Made by a program: the position numbers and the translations under genes
Source: Candidatus Nitrosotenuis chungbukensis
GTDB lineage: Archaea; Thermoproteota; Nitrososphaeria; Nitrososphaerales; Nitrosopumilaceae
DNA: 64,000 nt
Reading direction: 5' to 3'
Assembly: GCF_000685395.1 (NCBI RefSeq)
Contig: NZ_AVSQ01000015.1
Location: 1 to 64,000 of the forward strand
Notes under the pieces: generated by a model
Told to the model about the DNA's origin: nothing
The model's input: only the letters and a program-made list of their open reading frames with translations
The model's database searches: none
Part shown: piece by piece, positions 8,539-17,595 of the stretch
Layout: each line of letters starts with the position of its first letter
Position numbering within the stretch: the first letter of the stretch is position 1

Positions 8539-9733
8539 ATGTTCCCATTGCCTGTCAAGTCAGTGCGGCAAAACTTTGATCCTAATTCAGAACTACTATC
8601 GATGATGGAGGTATTCCGCCAGATGGTGAATCACTGCATAAGAATCGGTCTTGGAAACAACTGCTATGCGCTAAAAAGACTATCCAATCTATCATACCGC
8701 ACTGCAGGATTATGACATAATGTCGTACTACAAGCTGACTGTAATCTCACAAGCATGCGGAAGACTGTCCCAGATGAAAAGGGACATCAAAAAAGGCAAA
8801 AATCCGAAATCACCGTTTGTGCAAAAACCATATCTCGTATCGTGCTATGGATTCAAGGTCAACGGAATGCTGCTATCGTTTCCAGTACGTAACAGGGAAT
8901 TTGCAAACATTCTGCTAAATGAACACACAGTCAAAATTTTATCCGACCAGTCCGTCACGCCGAGATCGTTTACCATGACGCCCCAATCCATATCAATATC
9001 GATTGCCAAGGATGTTGAGCCAATCCAGACGGAATCCGCAATAGGAGTCGACAGGAACCTGAGAAACATCACATTCGGGAACGGCAAAGAAATAATCCAG
9101 GTAAACACGTCTGAGATGCTCAAAATCAAGGAAAACTATTCCCATGTCAAATCTACATGCACACGAAACGATCATAGGATCAGAAAAAAGGTTTACGGCA
9201 AACTTGGAAAAAGGCAGACAGACAGGATAAAGCAGAGAATCCACAGAATGTCAAAATCATTAGTAAACTATGCCAAGAAAAACAAAGCTGCGATAATATT
9301 TGAGGATCTAAACGGAATCAGAAAATTATACCAAAGAGGGAACGGCCAGGGAAACAGATACCGAAGAAAGCTAAACTCGTGGTCTCATTACGAACTGGAA
9401 AGGCAGGTATCATACAAGGCAGCATGGGATGGAGTTCCGTTCTATAAGGAAGACCCAAGGCGCACCAGCACGCTCTGTCCTATATGCGGAGGGGGACTCC
9501 AAGGGGACAGGCAGAGACATCGGGATTTGTGGTGCGGTATTTGCAAGCGATGGTACGACAGGGATGTCGTTGCCGCAATGAATATCGCCTGCAAGGGGTT
9601 GCACAGGTTTTGCAATCCTCAAGGTGATGCAGGTGAAGCGATGAGGGGGAACCTGAATCCAGCAATCCTCAGAGTCGATGTGTCAAAGTTGGTCACGGAC
9701 TGGAGCGATGCGTGCATTGTTCAGGTCTCATAG
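8539..9733 (+). pseudogene. tnpB: tnpB (IS200/IS605-type RNA-guided nuclease), frameshifted
   Basis: The reading frame starts at ATG 8539 (MFPLPVKSVRQNFDPN), runs to a TGA near 8714, and resumes one frame over at about 8700, continuing from MSYYKLTV (8720) to 9733. Reading CGC-ACT-GCAGGAT as CGC-ACT-CTG-CAG-GAT restores a continuous family sequence, so a 2-bp CT loss in a CTCT run is the likely lesion. The downstream part keeps the RuvC residues (GVDRN, FEDLNG, DRDVVAAMN) and the CPIC/CGIC zinc ribbon. No tnpA accompanies it. An internal start at 8720 would give a 337-residue protein lacking the N-terminal wedge region. The guide RNA would overlap the 3' end. Confidence 0.8.
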
Positions 9734-9794
9734 ATTACACAGAACCAGAAGGGATTTAAGAAAAAAGACCCGCCGACAAACTGTGGACAGATTC

Positions 9795-10343
9795 ATGCTG
9801 CATTTGAAAAACACTAGATTTGTACCAGAAGACTCGGGTCATTTGCTTGCAAAGGCAAGGCAAGTCTGCGTTGGGACAAATACCGTGATCCGAGACTCGC
9901 GGGTTTCAAGCAAGTATGTTGAATTTGATGTCTCCATTGACAAGTCAAAGCTGGACGAATTGGTGTCTCACCTAAATCCGATTGCCCCACTAGATCACGC
10001 AAAACACGTAGTGGAAGAGCACATGGAAAAAGAAGACGCAATCAAGCTTGGAATTTCATATTTTAATGACGAGCGCTTTTGGGAGTGCCACGAGGTCCTC
10101 GAAGGCGTGTGGAAAAAATGCTACGAGGGGGAACGCGACCTAGTCCAGGGGATAATCCTGGTTGCGGCCGCACTCGTCCATTATCAAAAGTTCGAAAATA
10201 ACATCTGCCTTTCAGTGCTAGGCCGGGGGCTGGACAAGCTTGCCAAGTCAAGTGGGATGTATCACGGCATAGACATAGATGCGCTAAGAAACAAGGTCCA
10301 AATGATAATAAACTCTGGAAAAATTTCGCGATTTACTATTTGA
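9795..10343 (+). CDS. DUF309 family protein
   Basis: I place the start at ATG 9795; the longer frame back to 9678 only reads through the end of tnpB. The 182-residue product ends in a DUF309 helical domain (about 75-150) with its hallmark FNDERFWECHEVLEGVW, in which His and Glu residues line a helical groove. The biochemical role of DUF309 is unknown. The first 75 residues form a separate small domain. The gene converges with apgM, overlapping its stop by 8 bp. Confidence 0.8.
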   Translation: MLHLKNTRFVPEDSGHLLAKARQVCVGTNTVIRDSRVSSKYVEFDVSIDKSKLDELVSHLNPIAPLDHAKHVVEEHMEKEDAIKLGISYFNDERFWECHEVLEGVWKKCYEGERDLVQGIILVAAALVHYQKFENNICLSVLGRGLDKLAKSSGMYHGIDIDALRNKVQMIINSGKISRFTI

Positions 10344-11598
10344 TTAGCTGTATGGCAGTCTTCAACACCTGGGCCCCCTCTAAAAGCCCGATGCTTCCTA
10401 TCTTTGCATTCATTTCGGTATATCTGATGCTTCCGTCCTTTTTTACCGAGTCTCCGGAAACAAGAACCGGCACTGGATCATCACTGTGCCCTTTGTTGAT
10501 GCACGGTGTGGAGTGATCAGCTGACACCACGACTGCCACCTTGCCAGTGTCTATGTTGTCCAGAATTGTCCCAAAGAATCTCCTGTCTATCTCCTCGATG
10601 TTTTTCATTTTCCCAATTGCGTCCCCGTCATGACCAAATTCGTCGGGGCCCTTGAGGTGCACGTATATGGCGTTTTCAGTTTCCATCGCCCTTGCCGCGA
10701 CCTGCGCCTTTTCCTCATAGTCTGTCAGCCCGCCTGCGTTAAACGTCTTCATTTTTAGAATTTCCGCAATTCCGATTTCAACTGGCATGTCAACGATGCA
10801 TGAAAATCTCATGGAATACAGGTCGTTTATTGGAACTACCTTCGGGTAGTGGTTTCCGGCGTCGCGCAAAAGGATGCTGTTTAGCAACTTTTTTCCATCC
10901 TGTTTTCTCTTCTGGTTGGTCGCACTTTCCTTCATTATTTTCAGGGACTGCTCTGTGAACTCGTTTACCAGTGTTGCGGTAAGTGCCGCATTTGGAATGT
11001 CTTTTAGCGGCAGGCAGCGTTCTATCTTAAAGTAATCCCCGACTGCCTTTGCAATTCCCATTCCGTCAACACGCGCATATGCCGGGTCGGTATTTGTGAT
11101 TTCAGAAGAAAGCGACTTTCCCTCGCACCGTATTCTGACGACAACTCTGTGGCCTATTGTCGGCGCCACCACTACTGATACGCCCGGCTCTGAAAACTTT
11201 ACCTTGTTTTCAATTTCCTTTGATATTGCAAGTGCGTCTTCTTTCTCTATTTTCCTTCCGGCCCTTCGGTCTACGATGATTCCAGAATCATCCAATGTGG
11301 CAAAGTTTCCTCGCAGGGCCAAATCCCCGTCCTTAAAATCAATGCCCGTTCCTATGGCCTCAATTACTCCGCGCCCCGCATATTCTGCGTGCTGGAACTT
11401 GTATCCTAGCATGTTAAAGACCGCAATGTCTGATTCTGGCGCTATTCCCTTTCCTACGGAAATCACCTCTCCCATCGCCCCGTTCTTTGTCATCTTGTCA
11501 AGGTTTGGGGTGTGGGCAAAATCAAGCGGGGTCTTTCCATTTAGATCCGGATGCGGAAGATCTCCTACTCCGTCAAGTAAAACATAGATAATTTTCAC
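10336..11598 (-). CDS. apgM: 2,3-bisphosphoglycerate-independent phosphoglycerate mutase (archaeal type)
   Basis: Interconverts 3- and 2-phosphoglycerate in gluconeogenesis. A member of the alkaline phosphatase superfamily with two-metal ligands: LLDGVGD at residues 7-13, the nucleophile-type PESDIA near 54-59, and the late motifs HLKGPDEFGHDGD and SADHSTPC. Its 420 residues fit the archaeal apgM family. Translation begins with GTG. It stands alone on the minus strand. Confidence 0.93.
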   Translation of the reverse strand: MKIIYVLLDGVGDLPHPDLNGKTPLDFAHTPNLDKMTKNGAMGEVISVGKGIAPESDIAVFNMLGYKFQHAEYAGRGVIEAIGTGIDFKDGDLALRGNFATLDDSGIIVDRRAGRKIEKEDALAISKEIENKVKFSEPGVSVVVAPTIGHRVVVRIRCEGKSLSSEITNTDPAYARVDGMGIAKAVGDYFKIERCLPLKDIPNAALTATLVNEFTEQSLKIMKESATNQKRKQDGKKLLNSILLRDAGNHYPKVVPINDLYSMRFSCIVDMPVEIGIAEILKMKTFNAGGLTDYEEKAQVAARAMETENAIYVHLKGPDEFGHDGDAIGKMKNIEEIDRRFFGTILDNIDTGKVAVVVSADHSTPCINKGHSDDPVPVLVSGDSVKKDGSIRYTEMNAKIGSIGLLEGAQVLKTAIQLIK

Positions 11599-11737
11599 AT
11601 TGCTGCCAGCTATTGTAATCCCCTTGTCTTGGTGCTGATCCAGATCACTTTAAACTTTGCATGATGTGATCGAACCCTGTTGTCAAAATCGCGATCGTTG
11701 AAAAGGTTTTAACTCGCACATATTCATAATATCGATT

Positions 11738-12754
11738 ATGGGGAGCATGAGAAAAGACTATGTCTCAGAAAGATTTGTCATCGTCTCCCAAAATGAAGAG
11801 CAAAACGAAGAGTCAAAAAAATGCCCCTTCTGTCCTGGCAACGAAGCCATGACAAACCCGTCGCTGCTGTCCCTTGTTGCAAAGGACGGCATGCTGCAAA
11901 GACTGCAGGACAGCGAGGACAATTACGTGAAGGATTGGACAGTCAGGGTTTTTGAAAGCAAGGTCCCGGCAGTGTCAGTTTCTGCGGAAAACTCGTACTC
12001 TGACAGGCCGCTTTACAGCGAGCCGGCATACGGGTACCATTATGTCGTTGTCGCATCCGAGCGGCACAAGGATTCGCTGTCGACCATCTCGTCTGAGCAG
12101 TGGTCAAACATACTTGTGGTGATTCAGGACAGGCTCAGGTGGCTCTACACGCAAAGGGGCGTCACGTACGTGTCTATCTACATAAACAACGGAAAAGACG
12201 CCGGAAGCCTCGTATCTCATCCTCACATCAACATGGTTACGTTTTCTACGATTCCTCCGCTAATAGAGCAAGAAGCCGAATCGTCGCACAGGATTGTCAA
12301 TGAAAAAGGCGCATGCCCGCTGTGCCAGACAGTAAATACCGAGACTGGGGGGCCAAGGCAAGTGCTGCAAACCGAGGGCTTTTTGGCGTTTTGCCCGTGG
12401 GCCCCGTCGTACCCGTACGAGTTTTGGATTTGTCCAAAAAAACACACGACTAGTTTTTCCAAAATAACACAAAAAGAAATCAACGATCTGTCATTGATTC
12501 TGCGAGCTACGCTTGGGGGCCTGACAAACAGCCTAAAGAACGTCTCTTACAATTTGGTTTTCCACCTGTCACCTGAAAAGAAAAACAGCAGACAGATTCA
12601 CTGGCACATCGAAGTCTACCCTCTGACCTCTGCATGGTCCGGGCTGGAACGCGGATATGGGATATTTCTCAACTCAATTCCTCCAGAAAAGGCAGCAGAG
12701 CAGCTTGGCGCCGCGTGCCGAAAGGAACTTGCAGGCCTTGTCGGCATAATTTAG
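11738..12754 (+). CDS. galT: Galactose-1-phosphate uridylyltransferase family protein
   Basis: A HIT-superfamily nucleotidyltransferase that moves a nucleotide between sugar phosphates. It has a zinc Cys pair near residue 29 (CPFC), the HIT-like block SLVSHPHINMV (near 150-160) whose central His is the predicted nucleotidylated residue, a second CPLC pair near 195 and a late QIHWHIEVYP motif. At 338 residues it is close to GalT length. The sugar substrate cannot be told from sequence; neighbouring sugar-nucleotide genes at 13.2-14.4 kb suggest a role in glycan precursor synthesis. Promoter AT-rich block at 11715-11735. Confidence 0.82.
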   Translation: MGSMRKDYVSERFVIVSQNEEQNEESKKCPFCPGNEAMTNPSLLSLVAKDGMLQRLQDSEDNYVKDWTVRVFESKVPAVSVSAENSYSDRPLYSEPAYGYHYVVVASERHKDSLSTISSEQWSNILVVIQDRLRWLYTQRGVTYVSIYINNGKDAGSLVSHPHINMVTFSTIPPLIEQEAESSHRIVNEKGACPLCQTVNTETGGPRQVLQTEGFLAFCPWAPSYPYEFWICPKKHTTSFSKITQKEINDLSLILRATLGGLTNSLKNVSYNLVFHLSPEKKNSRQIHWHIEVYPLTSAWSGLERGYGIFLNSIPPEKAAEQLGAACRKELAGLVGII

Positions 12755-12823
12755 CATTGCGTCAGACGCGATAAAAAGCCGGCTTTCATACCGTTTATTT
12801 ATCTAAAACTAGTCGTGTAGTTT

Positions 12824-13243
12824 GTGGCAGTTGAAAAATATCTGGCAGTTGCAAGCCTTGGGCTGTTTGTCATGTTTAGCGCGGAGATCATTACCTTTTA
12901 CACTTTCCTGACTGCGCCGGTAATCGAGGTGGAGCCAGAGCCGCAAATTCTAATGTACATCTCAATTGGCGTTGCACCTGCAATGTGCATTGCGGGAACT
13001 GTCTTCATTTTGTCAAAAAGATACGGCTCAAGGCCTGTTGGCAGCATCATAATAGCCGGCGGCGTAGTCTTGCTAATTGGAATGTTTTACGCGCACACAC
13101 TGATTCCAAAAATAGACAAAAACTATTTGGTGTTTGCAGTAACGACGGTGCCGCAACTGTTCATGGCAGTGTCGATCCCAATCATGGCAACTGGCGCATT
13201 TCTGCTTAGGACAAAAAAAAGACCAATCAAGGAATATTTCTAA
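12824..13243 (+). CDS. Four-helix membrane protein of unknown function
   Basis: A 139-residue integral membrane protein starting at GTG 12824. Four hydrophobic segments are visible, near residues 6-28, 45-63, 72-90 and 102-122, with a short basic C-terminus (RTKKRPIKEYF) expected in the cytoplasm. I do not recognise the family. It converges on the acetyltransferase gene, with stop codons overlapping by 4 bp. Confidence 0.6.
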   Translation: MAVEKYLAVASLGLFVMFSAEIITFYTFLTAPVIEVEPEPQILMYISIGVAPAMCIAGTVFILSKRYGSRPVGSIIIAGGVVLLIGMFYAHTLIPKIDKNYLVFAVTTVPQLFMAVSIPIMATGAFLLRTKKRPIKEYF

Positions 13244-13674
13244 TGGTCAAACCTCATTCCGTTTGAGTGTCGCTTAAAGCCGAGCCTTTCATAAAACGGC
13301 TTGACCTTGTCATCGCAGTCCAAAATTGTCTTGTAGCATCCCTGGGCCCTGGCGTATTCTAGGGCAGCCTGCATTATTTTAAAGCCGATTCCCCTTCCCT
13401 CGTGCTCCTTTGAGACAACCACGTCCTCAATGTGCCCTACCAGCCCGCCGTCGTGGATGAATTTCTGCTCTATGAGAATTGTGGTGGATCCAACTATCCT
13501 GCCATTTAGCACTGCGACAAAAATCACGTGATCCGGGTTTGCCTTTATCTTTTTTAGGATTTCTTTTGCCTTTTCGCTGCTCAGGCTGCTTGCTGTTTTT
13601 AGGCTATCAAGTGACTCTAAAAAACCGCTGCCCAGATCACCTTCCTCGATTTTTCTAATTGTGATATCTGTCAT
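13240..13674 (-). CDS. GNAT acetyltransferase, GNA1-like
   Basis: A 144-residue GNAT protein. The acetyl-CoA binding motif A is visible as VVSKEHEGRGIGFKIMQ (about 90-106), followed by the YKTILDCDDKVKPFYERLGF block typical of glucosamine-6-phosphate N-acetyltransferases (GNA1). The start is ATG 13674; the longer open frame to 14265 only runs through the upstream gene. It lies 5 bp behind the nucleotidyltransferase, and together the pair could make UDP-GlcNAc or a related activated amino sugar for N-glycans. The specific substrate is inferred. Confidence 0.8.
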   Translation of the reverse strand: MTDITIRKIEEGDLGSGFLESLDSLKTASSLSSEKAKEILKKIKANPDHVIFVAVLNGRIVGSTTILIEQKFIHDGGLVGHIEDVVVSKEHEGRGIGFKIMQAALEYARAQGCYKTILDCDDKVKPFYERLGFKRHSNGMRFDH

Positions 13675-13679
13675 TTGCT

Positions 13680-14381
13680 CTAGATCTTGCCGAGTTTTTC
13701 TCTGAATTCCTGGTATGCTTTTTTGTATGAGGCCTTGTCGCCTATGTCGATAAAGCCGTTCTTTATTATGAAGCTGTTGACCTCTTTCTTTTTTGCAAGC
13801 GCTTTTTTGATTACGTCGTCCATTCCATACGGGACGTTGCTTGGAATGAGCCCGAACACCTGGGGCTCCATCACATAGCATCCGATGTTTATGTTTGCGC
13901 TGATCTCCGGCTTTTCGTTCCACGCCGTCACCCTGCCGCTTTTTGACGTCTCGATGACGCCGTACTTTATTGTAGTCTTGTACTGGTGCAGGCTCATTGT
14001 GATAAATGATTTTTTTGCCTTGTGCTGGTTTACCATCTTTCTCAAGTTGAAATTGAAAATAGAATCGCCGTATATGCAAACAAACGTGTCGTCGATGAGT
14101 GACTCGGCAGTCTTGAGCTGGCCTGCAGTAGCAAGAGGTCTGTTTGCCACCGCATACTCTATTTTTACTCCCAGTCTGCTGCCGTCCTCGAAATAGTCCT
14201 CGATTGTTTTTCTCAGATAGCTCACACAAAGAACAATGTCTGTTATTTTGTTGCTTCTTACCCAATCTATTAGGTGTTCAAGCAGGGGCTTCTCGCCAAG
14301 TGGGAGCATCGGCTTTGGAAGAAACGTGGTGTATGGTTGCAACCTTGTGCCAAGGCCGCCGGCAAGTATTACTGCCTTCAT
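13680..14381 (-). CDS. Sugar-1-phosphate nucleotidyltransferase
   Basis: A 233-residue NTP-transferase of the RmlA/GlmU/GMP type. Residues 1-25 contain the signature LAGGLGTRLQPYTTFLPKPMLP, here with the nucleotide-binding GGxGTRL and the catalytic-site KP; a metal-binding YGDSIF follows near 108. It lacks the left-handed beta-helix domain of bifunctional GlmU; the acetyltransferase function is instead supplied by the adjacent GNA1-like gene. The nucleotide and sugar specificity is not decidable by eye. Confidence 0.85.
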   Translation of the reverse strand: MKAVILAGGLGTRLQPYTTFLPKPMLPLGEKPLLEHLIDWVRSNKITDIVLCVSYLRKTIEDYFEDGSRLGVKIEYAVANRPLATAGQLKTAESLIDDTFVCIYGDSIFNFNLRKMVNQHKAKKSFITMSLHQYKTTIKYGVIETSKSGRVTAWNEKPEISANINIGCYVMEPQVFGLIPSNVPYGMDDVIKKALAKKKEVNSFIIKNGFIDIGDKASYKKAYQEFREKLGKI

Positions 14382-14438
14382 GCCTTTAATTGAAAATATA
14401 GAGTATTTATGTTGATTTACGAAATCTTTCTGTTCGTT

Positions 14439-15752
14439 TTATAGAATCTTGGAAATTTTTGCCACTACTTGTTTTGGGTTTTTTCCAAATACGATTATCA
14501 TTGGCTCTTTTCCGATGTCGCCAGTATGGTATATGGCGTCTGGCGCTGATCTTAAATTCCTAATGGCACGCTCCACCCCCCAGGAAATCGAAGAGTTCTC
14601 CTTGTTCTTTGTAGATGCGGGCTCGTCTGTTCTGTCATAGCTTGAAATTTTGTTTTTTGCTCTTTGAAGTTTTTCAACCGTATTTTGATCATACTTGATG
14701 TTTATCGCAGCCCTGATTTTTGGGAATTTTTTTTGCATTGTAAGGACTGCAGTTGCAACATGCTTGGAGCCGCCGTACTCCAAGTCTCCTGCAACGACTA
14801 GCCTTCTTCCGGCCTTTACGATTCTGCCTGAAACGCCCAAAACATCTGAGACTGACTTTGGGTCCTGCTTTGAATATACGAAATTTGTCTGGCACTCTGG
14901 AATCAGCCCGTACGAGTCCCTGAGATTCCCGAACTCTGCAATGGCAGAGCTCAGGTCTTTTCTAATTCTGTCATGTCCTGGATTTGTGATCTTGACTCCG
15001 CGCCCTGATTTCTGGGAGTTTTCTATGGACTGATACGTAAAGTGCTTTGCAAATTTCACCGCGCCATCAAACGTGTTTTTTGAGGCAACTGCGTACGCTA
15101 GTGCAAAAGAAAAAGTGCAGCCGCTCCCGTGGGTCTCGTAGTTTATTCTGTCTCCTGAAATGGTCCGGCCTTTCTTATTTTCAAAAATAAAGTCAGAAAT
15201 TTTGTTTTTGGCAAATTTGTGGCCTGTTATCACTATTTTTTTTGCGCCAAGACTGGACAGTTTCCTTGCAGCGCGTGCAAGGTCTGACTCTTTTGCGATC
15301 CTGACTCCGGACAATGCCTCCGCCTCGGACACGTTTGGGGTAATGGCGTGGCACAACGGAATGAGCAGTTTTCTAAATGGCTCTAGTGCGGATTTTTTTA
15401 GCAAGACCCCGCCGGTTGTGGACTCTATGACTGGGTCTAGTATGATTGGAATTTTTTCCCCCCTCAGCTTTGAGTGGATGGCCCGTATCGTGTCTGAATC
15501 GTAAACCATTCCTATCGTGATGGCGTCAATCTTGAAGTCAGAAAGTATGGCATCAATTTGCATTTCAATCGTTTTTGGAGAAACCGGTTCGACCCCTAAA
15601 AACTTGGCAGAGTTTTGACTCGTTATTGCGGTAATTGCGCTAAAACAGTTCACTCCAAGTGCCGATGCCGCCCTGACGTCTCCCTGAACTCCTGCACCCG
15701 ATGACGGATCAGATCCCCCAATTGAGAGTATGTTCACGGTATGTCTAGGCAA
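14439..15752 (-). CDS. thiDN: Bifunctional HMP(-P) kinase / thiamine-phosphate synthase ThiDN
   Basis: An N-terminal ThiD ribokinase-like domain (residues 1-265; SIGGSDPSSGAGVQGD at the start and the anion hole GSGCTFSFALA near 212) phosphorylates the pyrimidine HMP to HMP-PP. A C-terminal ThiN domain (about 268-437) joins it to the thiazole phosphate, replacing ThiE. This fusion is typical of archaea. Translation starts with TTG at 15752, or GTG five codons in. It is divergent from thiC, and the 120-bp gap must hold both promoters. Confidence 0.93.
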   Translation of the reverse strand: MPRHTVNILSIGGSDPSSGAGVQGDVRAASALGVNCFSAITAITSQNSAKFLGVEPVSPKTIEMQIDAILSDFKIDAITIGMVYDSDTIRAIHSKLRGEKIPIILDPVIESTTGGVLLKKSALEPFRKLLIPLCHAITPNVSEAEALSGVRIAKESDLARAARKLSSLGAKKIVITGHKFAKNKISDFIFENKKGRTISGDRINYETHGSGCTFSFALAYAVASKNTFDGAVKFAKHFTYQSIENSQKSGRGVKITNPGHDRIRKDLSSAIAEFGNLRDSYGLIPECQTNFVYSKQDPKSVSDVLGVSGRIVKAGRRLVVAGDLEYGGSKHVATAVLTMQKKFPKIRAAINIKYDQNTVEKLQRAKNKISSYDRTDEPASTKNKENSSISWGVERAIRNLRSAPDAIYHTGDIGKEPMIIVFGKNPKQVVAKISKIL

Positions 15753-15873
15753 GTATGTCGTAATAGTGTTTTTGCAAAATTATCCGTTCCAATGATTTTC
15801 TATTTAATGAAATTCCCAAGCGCTGATTGCTTTTCTGCTATTGTTTAAATCTGGATACGGCGTACTAGAACGC

Positions 15874-17202
15874 ATGGGAACGCAAATGAGTGCTGCAAGA
15901 CGTGGCATGATAACTGACGAGATGAAACAAGTTGCTCGCGATGAGGATGTCTCACTTGACTGGCTACGATCAAAAATTGCAAGCGGCTCTATCATAATCC
16001 CAAGCAATAATGTCCGGCCGCAAAAGGTACACCGCGTCGGAATAGGAAAGGGGCTGAAAACAAAGGTAAACGTGAACATTGGCACGTCTACACTCAAGGT
16101 GGACCTGAACGAGGAAATCGAAAAGGCCCAAGTTGCAGTAAAGCATCATGCTGATACCATAATGGACCTAAGTGATGGCGGTGACGTTGGCGCAATAAGG
16201 AGGGCATTGCTTGAGGCGGCGCCGATAACGTTTGGCACGGTCCCGATTTACGAGGCATACAACCACGGAGTTGAAAAGCACAAAAACCCGCTGGACATAA
16301 CGGAGGACGACTTTCTAAACGCGTTTGAAAACAATGCAAAGGACGGCGTCGATTACACCACGATTCACTCTGGCATATCAAAGGAAATAGCAAAAAGAAT
16401 TCTCAAGGTGCAGCGATACGGGGGAGTGGTAAGCAAGGGCGGGACAATCACTGCCGCATGGATGCTAAAATACGACAAGGAAAACCCCTACATTACTCAT
16501 TATGATTATCTGATGGAAATTGCAAAAAAATACGACGTTACGTTTAGTCTTGGCGACGCGCTAAGGCCTGGCTCAATTCTTGACTCTCACGACGAACTCC
16601 AAGTCCAAGAAATGATAAACATATCGAGGCTGACAAAGCAGGCGCATGAAAAAGACATCCAAGTGATGGTTGAAGGACCTGGGCACGTGCCGCTAAACGA
16701 GGTAGCCGCAAATGTAAGGCTTGCCAAGTCTCTGATTGGCGATGTTCCGTACTATGTACTAGGACCGCTTGTCACCGATATTGCGTCAGGCTATGATCAC
16801 ATTTCAAGCGCTATAGGAGCTGCGATTGCGGCAAGCGAGGGGGTTGACCTACTGTGCTATCTTACACCTGCCGAACACCTGGCCCTTCCAAACGCGGCAG
16901 AGGTGCGGGCAGGACTTGTTGCGTATAGGATTGCAGCGCATGCTGGCGACCTGGTGAAACTAAGGGAAAAGGCCATAGTCTGGGACATGAAAATGACAGA
17001 GGCCAGGCGCACACTTGACTGGGAAAGACAGATAGCGCTGTCAATAGATCCAGAAGAAGCAGCTAGGATCCACAACCGAACCGGACAGCGGGACGGAAAC
17101 AACGTCCCGTGTACGATGTGCGGAGGCGCATGCGTCTATGTGATGCTGCCTCAGCAAAGAAAGTATGTAAAAGAAAACGAGAACCTACAGCAGGTTGAAT
17201 AA
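15874..17202 (+). CDS. thiC: Phosphomethylpyrimidine synthase ThiC
   Basis: A radical SAM enzyme that rearranges aminoimidazole ribotide to HMP-phosphate for thiamine. I prefer ATG 15874 (MGTQMSAARRG) over a TTG at 15841. The core TIM barrel carries the family blocks TIHSGI, GGTITAAWM, SLGDALRPGS and VEGPGHVP. The C-terminal 4Fe-4S motif reads CTMCGGAC, that is C-x2-C-x3-C, one residue shorter in the second gap than the textbook bacterial C-x2-C-x4-C. Divergent from thiDN. Confidence 0.95.
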   Translation: MGTQMSAARRGMITDEMKQVARDEDVSLDWLRSKIASGSIIIPSNNVRPQKVHRVGIGKGLKTKVNVNIGTSTLKVDLNEEIEKAQVAVKHHADTIMDLSDGGDVGAIRRALLEAAPITFGTVPIYEAYNHGVEKHKNPLDITEDDFLNAFENNAKDGVDYTTIHSGISKEIAKRILKVQRYGGVVSKGGTITAAWMLKYDKENPYITHYDYLMEIAKKYDVTFSLGDALRPGSILDSHDELQVQEMINISRLTKQAHEKDIQVMVEGPGHVPLNEVAANVRLAKSLIGDVPYYVLGPLVTDIASGYDHISSAIGAAIAASEGVDLLCYLTPAEHLALPNAAEVRAGLVAYRIAAHAGDLVKLREKAIVWDMKMTEARRTLDWERQIALSIDPEEAARIHNRTGQRDGNNVPCTMCGGACVYVMLPQQRKYVKENENLQQVE

Positions 17203-17589
17203 CACGTCAGACAATCTAGGGACTGTCTCGTACCTGTGAATTTCCTGAGGCTCTATCCACACGTATGACGAGTTCTCCCAGTTTAGCGAAATTTTTTGCT
17301 CCCTTGTCGAAAACAGAAACGGAAACACCGTCCACTGGTGATCCGGGTACTGCGGCGAAGAGATTGTCATTTCCCGGCCTGCCTTTAACAGCTGGATCTG
17401 GCTGCTTTCTATGCCTATCTCCTCAAAAATTTCGATTTCTGCCCGCCTGAGTGGCTCTTCTCCCTTCTCGATAATTCCGCTTACTGCCCCCCAGAGGCCC
17501 CTCATGCTCTTTACGCGCTCGCTTCTCTTTAGGAGAAGAAGTTTATCGCTGCTTGTTACAAACGATGTTACAATTTTTGTGGAACGCAT
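17185..17589 (-). CDS. Nudix hydrolase
   Basis: A 134-residue single-domain Nudix protein. The Nudix box is present from the Gly of GIIEKGEE to EIFEEIGI, with both metal-binding Glu of the EExG end; the usual Arg of the R-E-U-x-E-E segment is Ile here. A preceding GLWGAVSG block is typical of the (di)nucleoside polyphosphate/NADH type. The substrate is unknown. It converges on thiC (18 bp overlap) and lies 6 bp behind tyrA's stop-side neighbour, so it may belong to the end of the aromatic operon. Confidence 0.8.
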   Translation of the reverse strand: MRSTKIVTSFVTSSDKLLLLKRSERVKSMRGLWGAVSGIIEKGEEPLRRAEIEIFEEIGIESSQIQLLKAGREMTISSPQYPDHQWTVFPFLFSTREQKISLNWENSSYVWIEPQEIHRYETVPRLSDVLFNLL

Positions 17590-17595
17590 GACTGG

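Noticed and set aside
13240-14265. A single 341-codon minus-strand frame
   Set aside because: Its first two-thirds is an out-of-frame reading of the nucleotidyltransferase gene, rich in Arg/Lys/Gln; only the part from ATG 13674 is a real GNAT protein.
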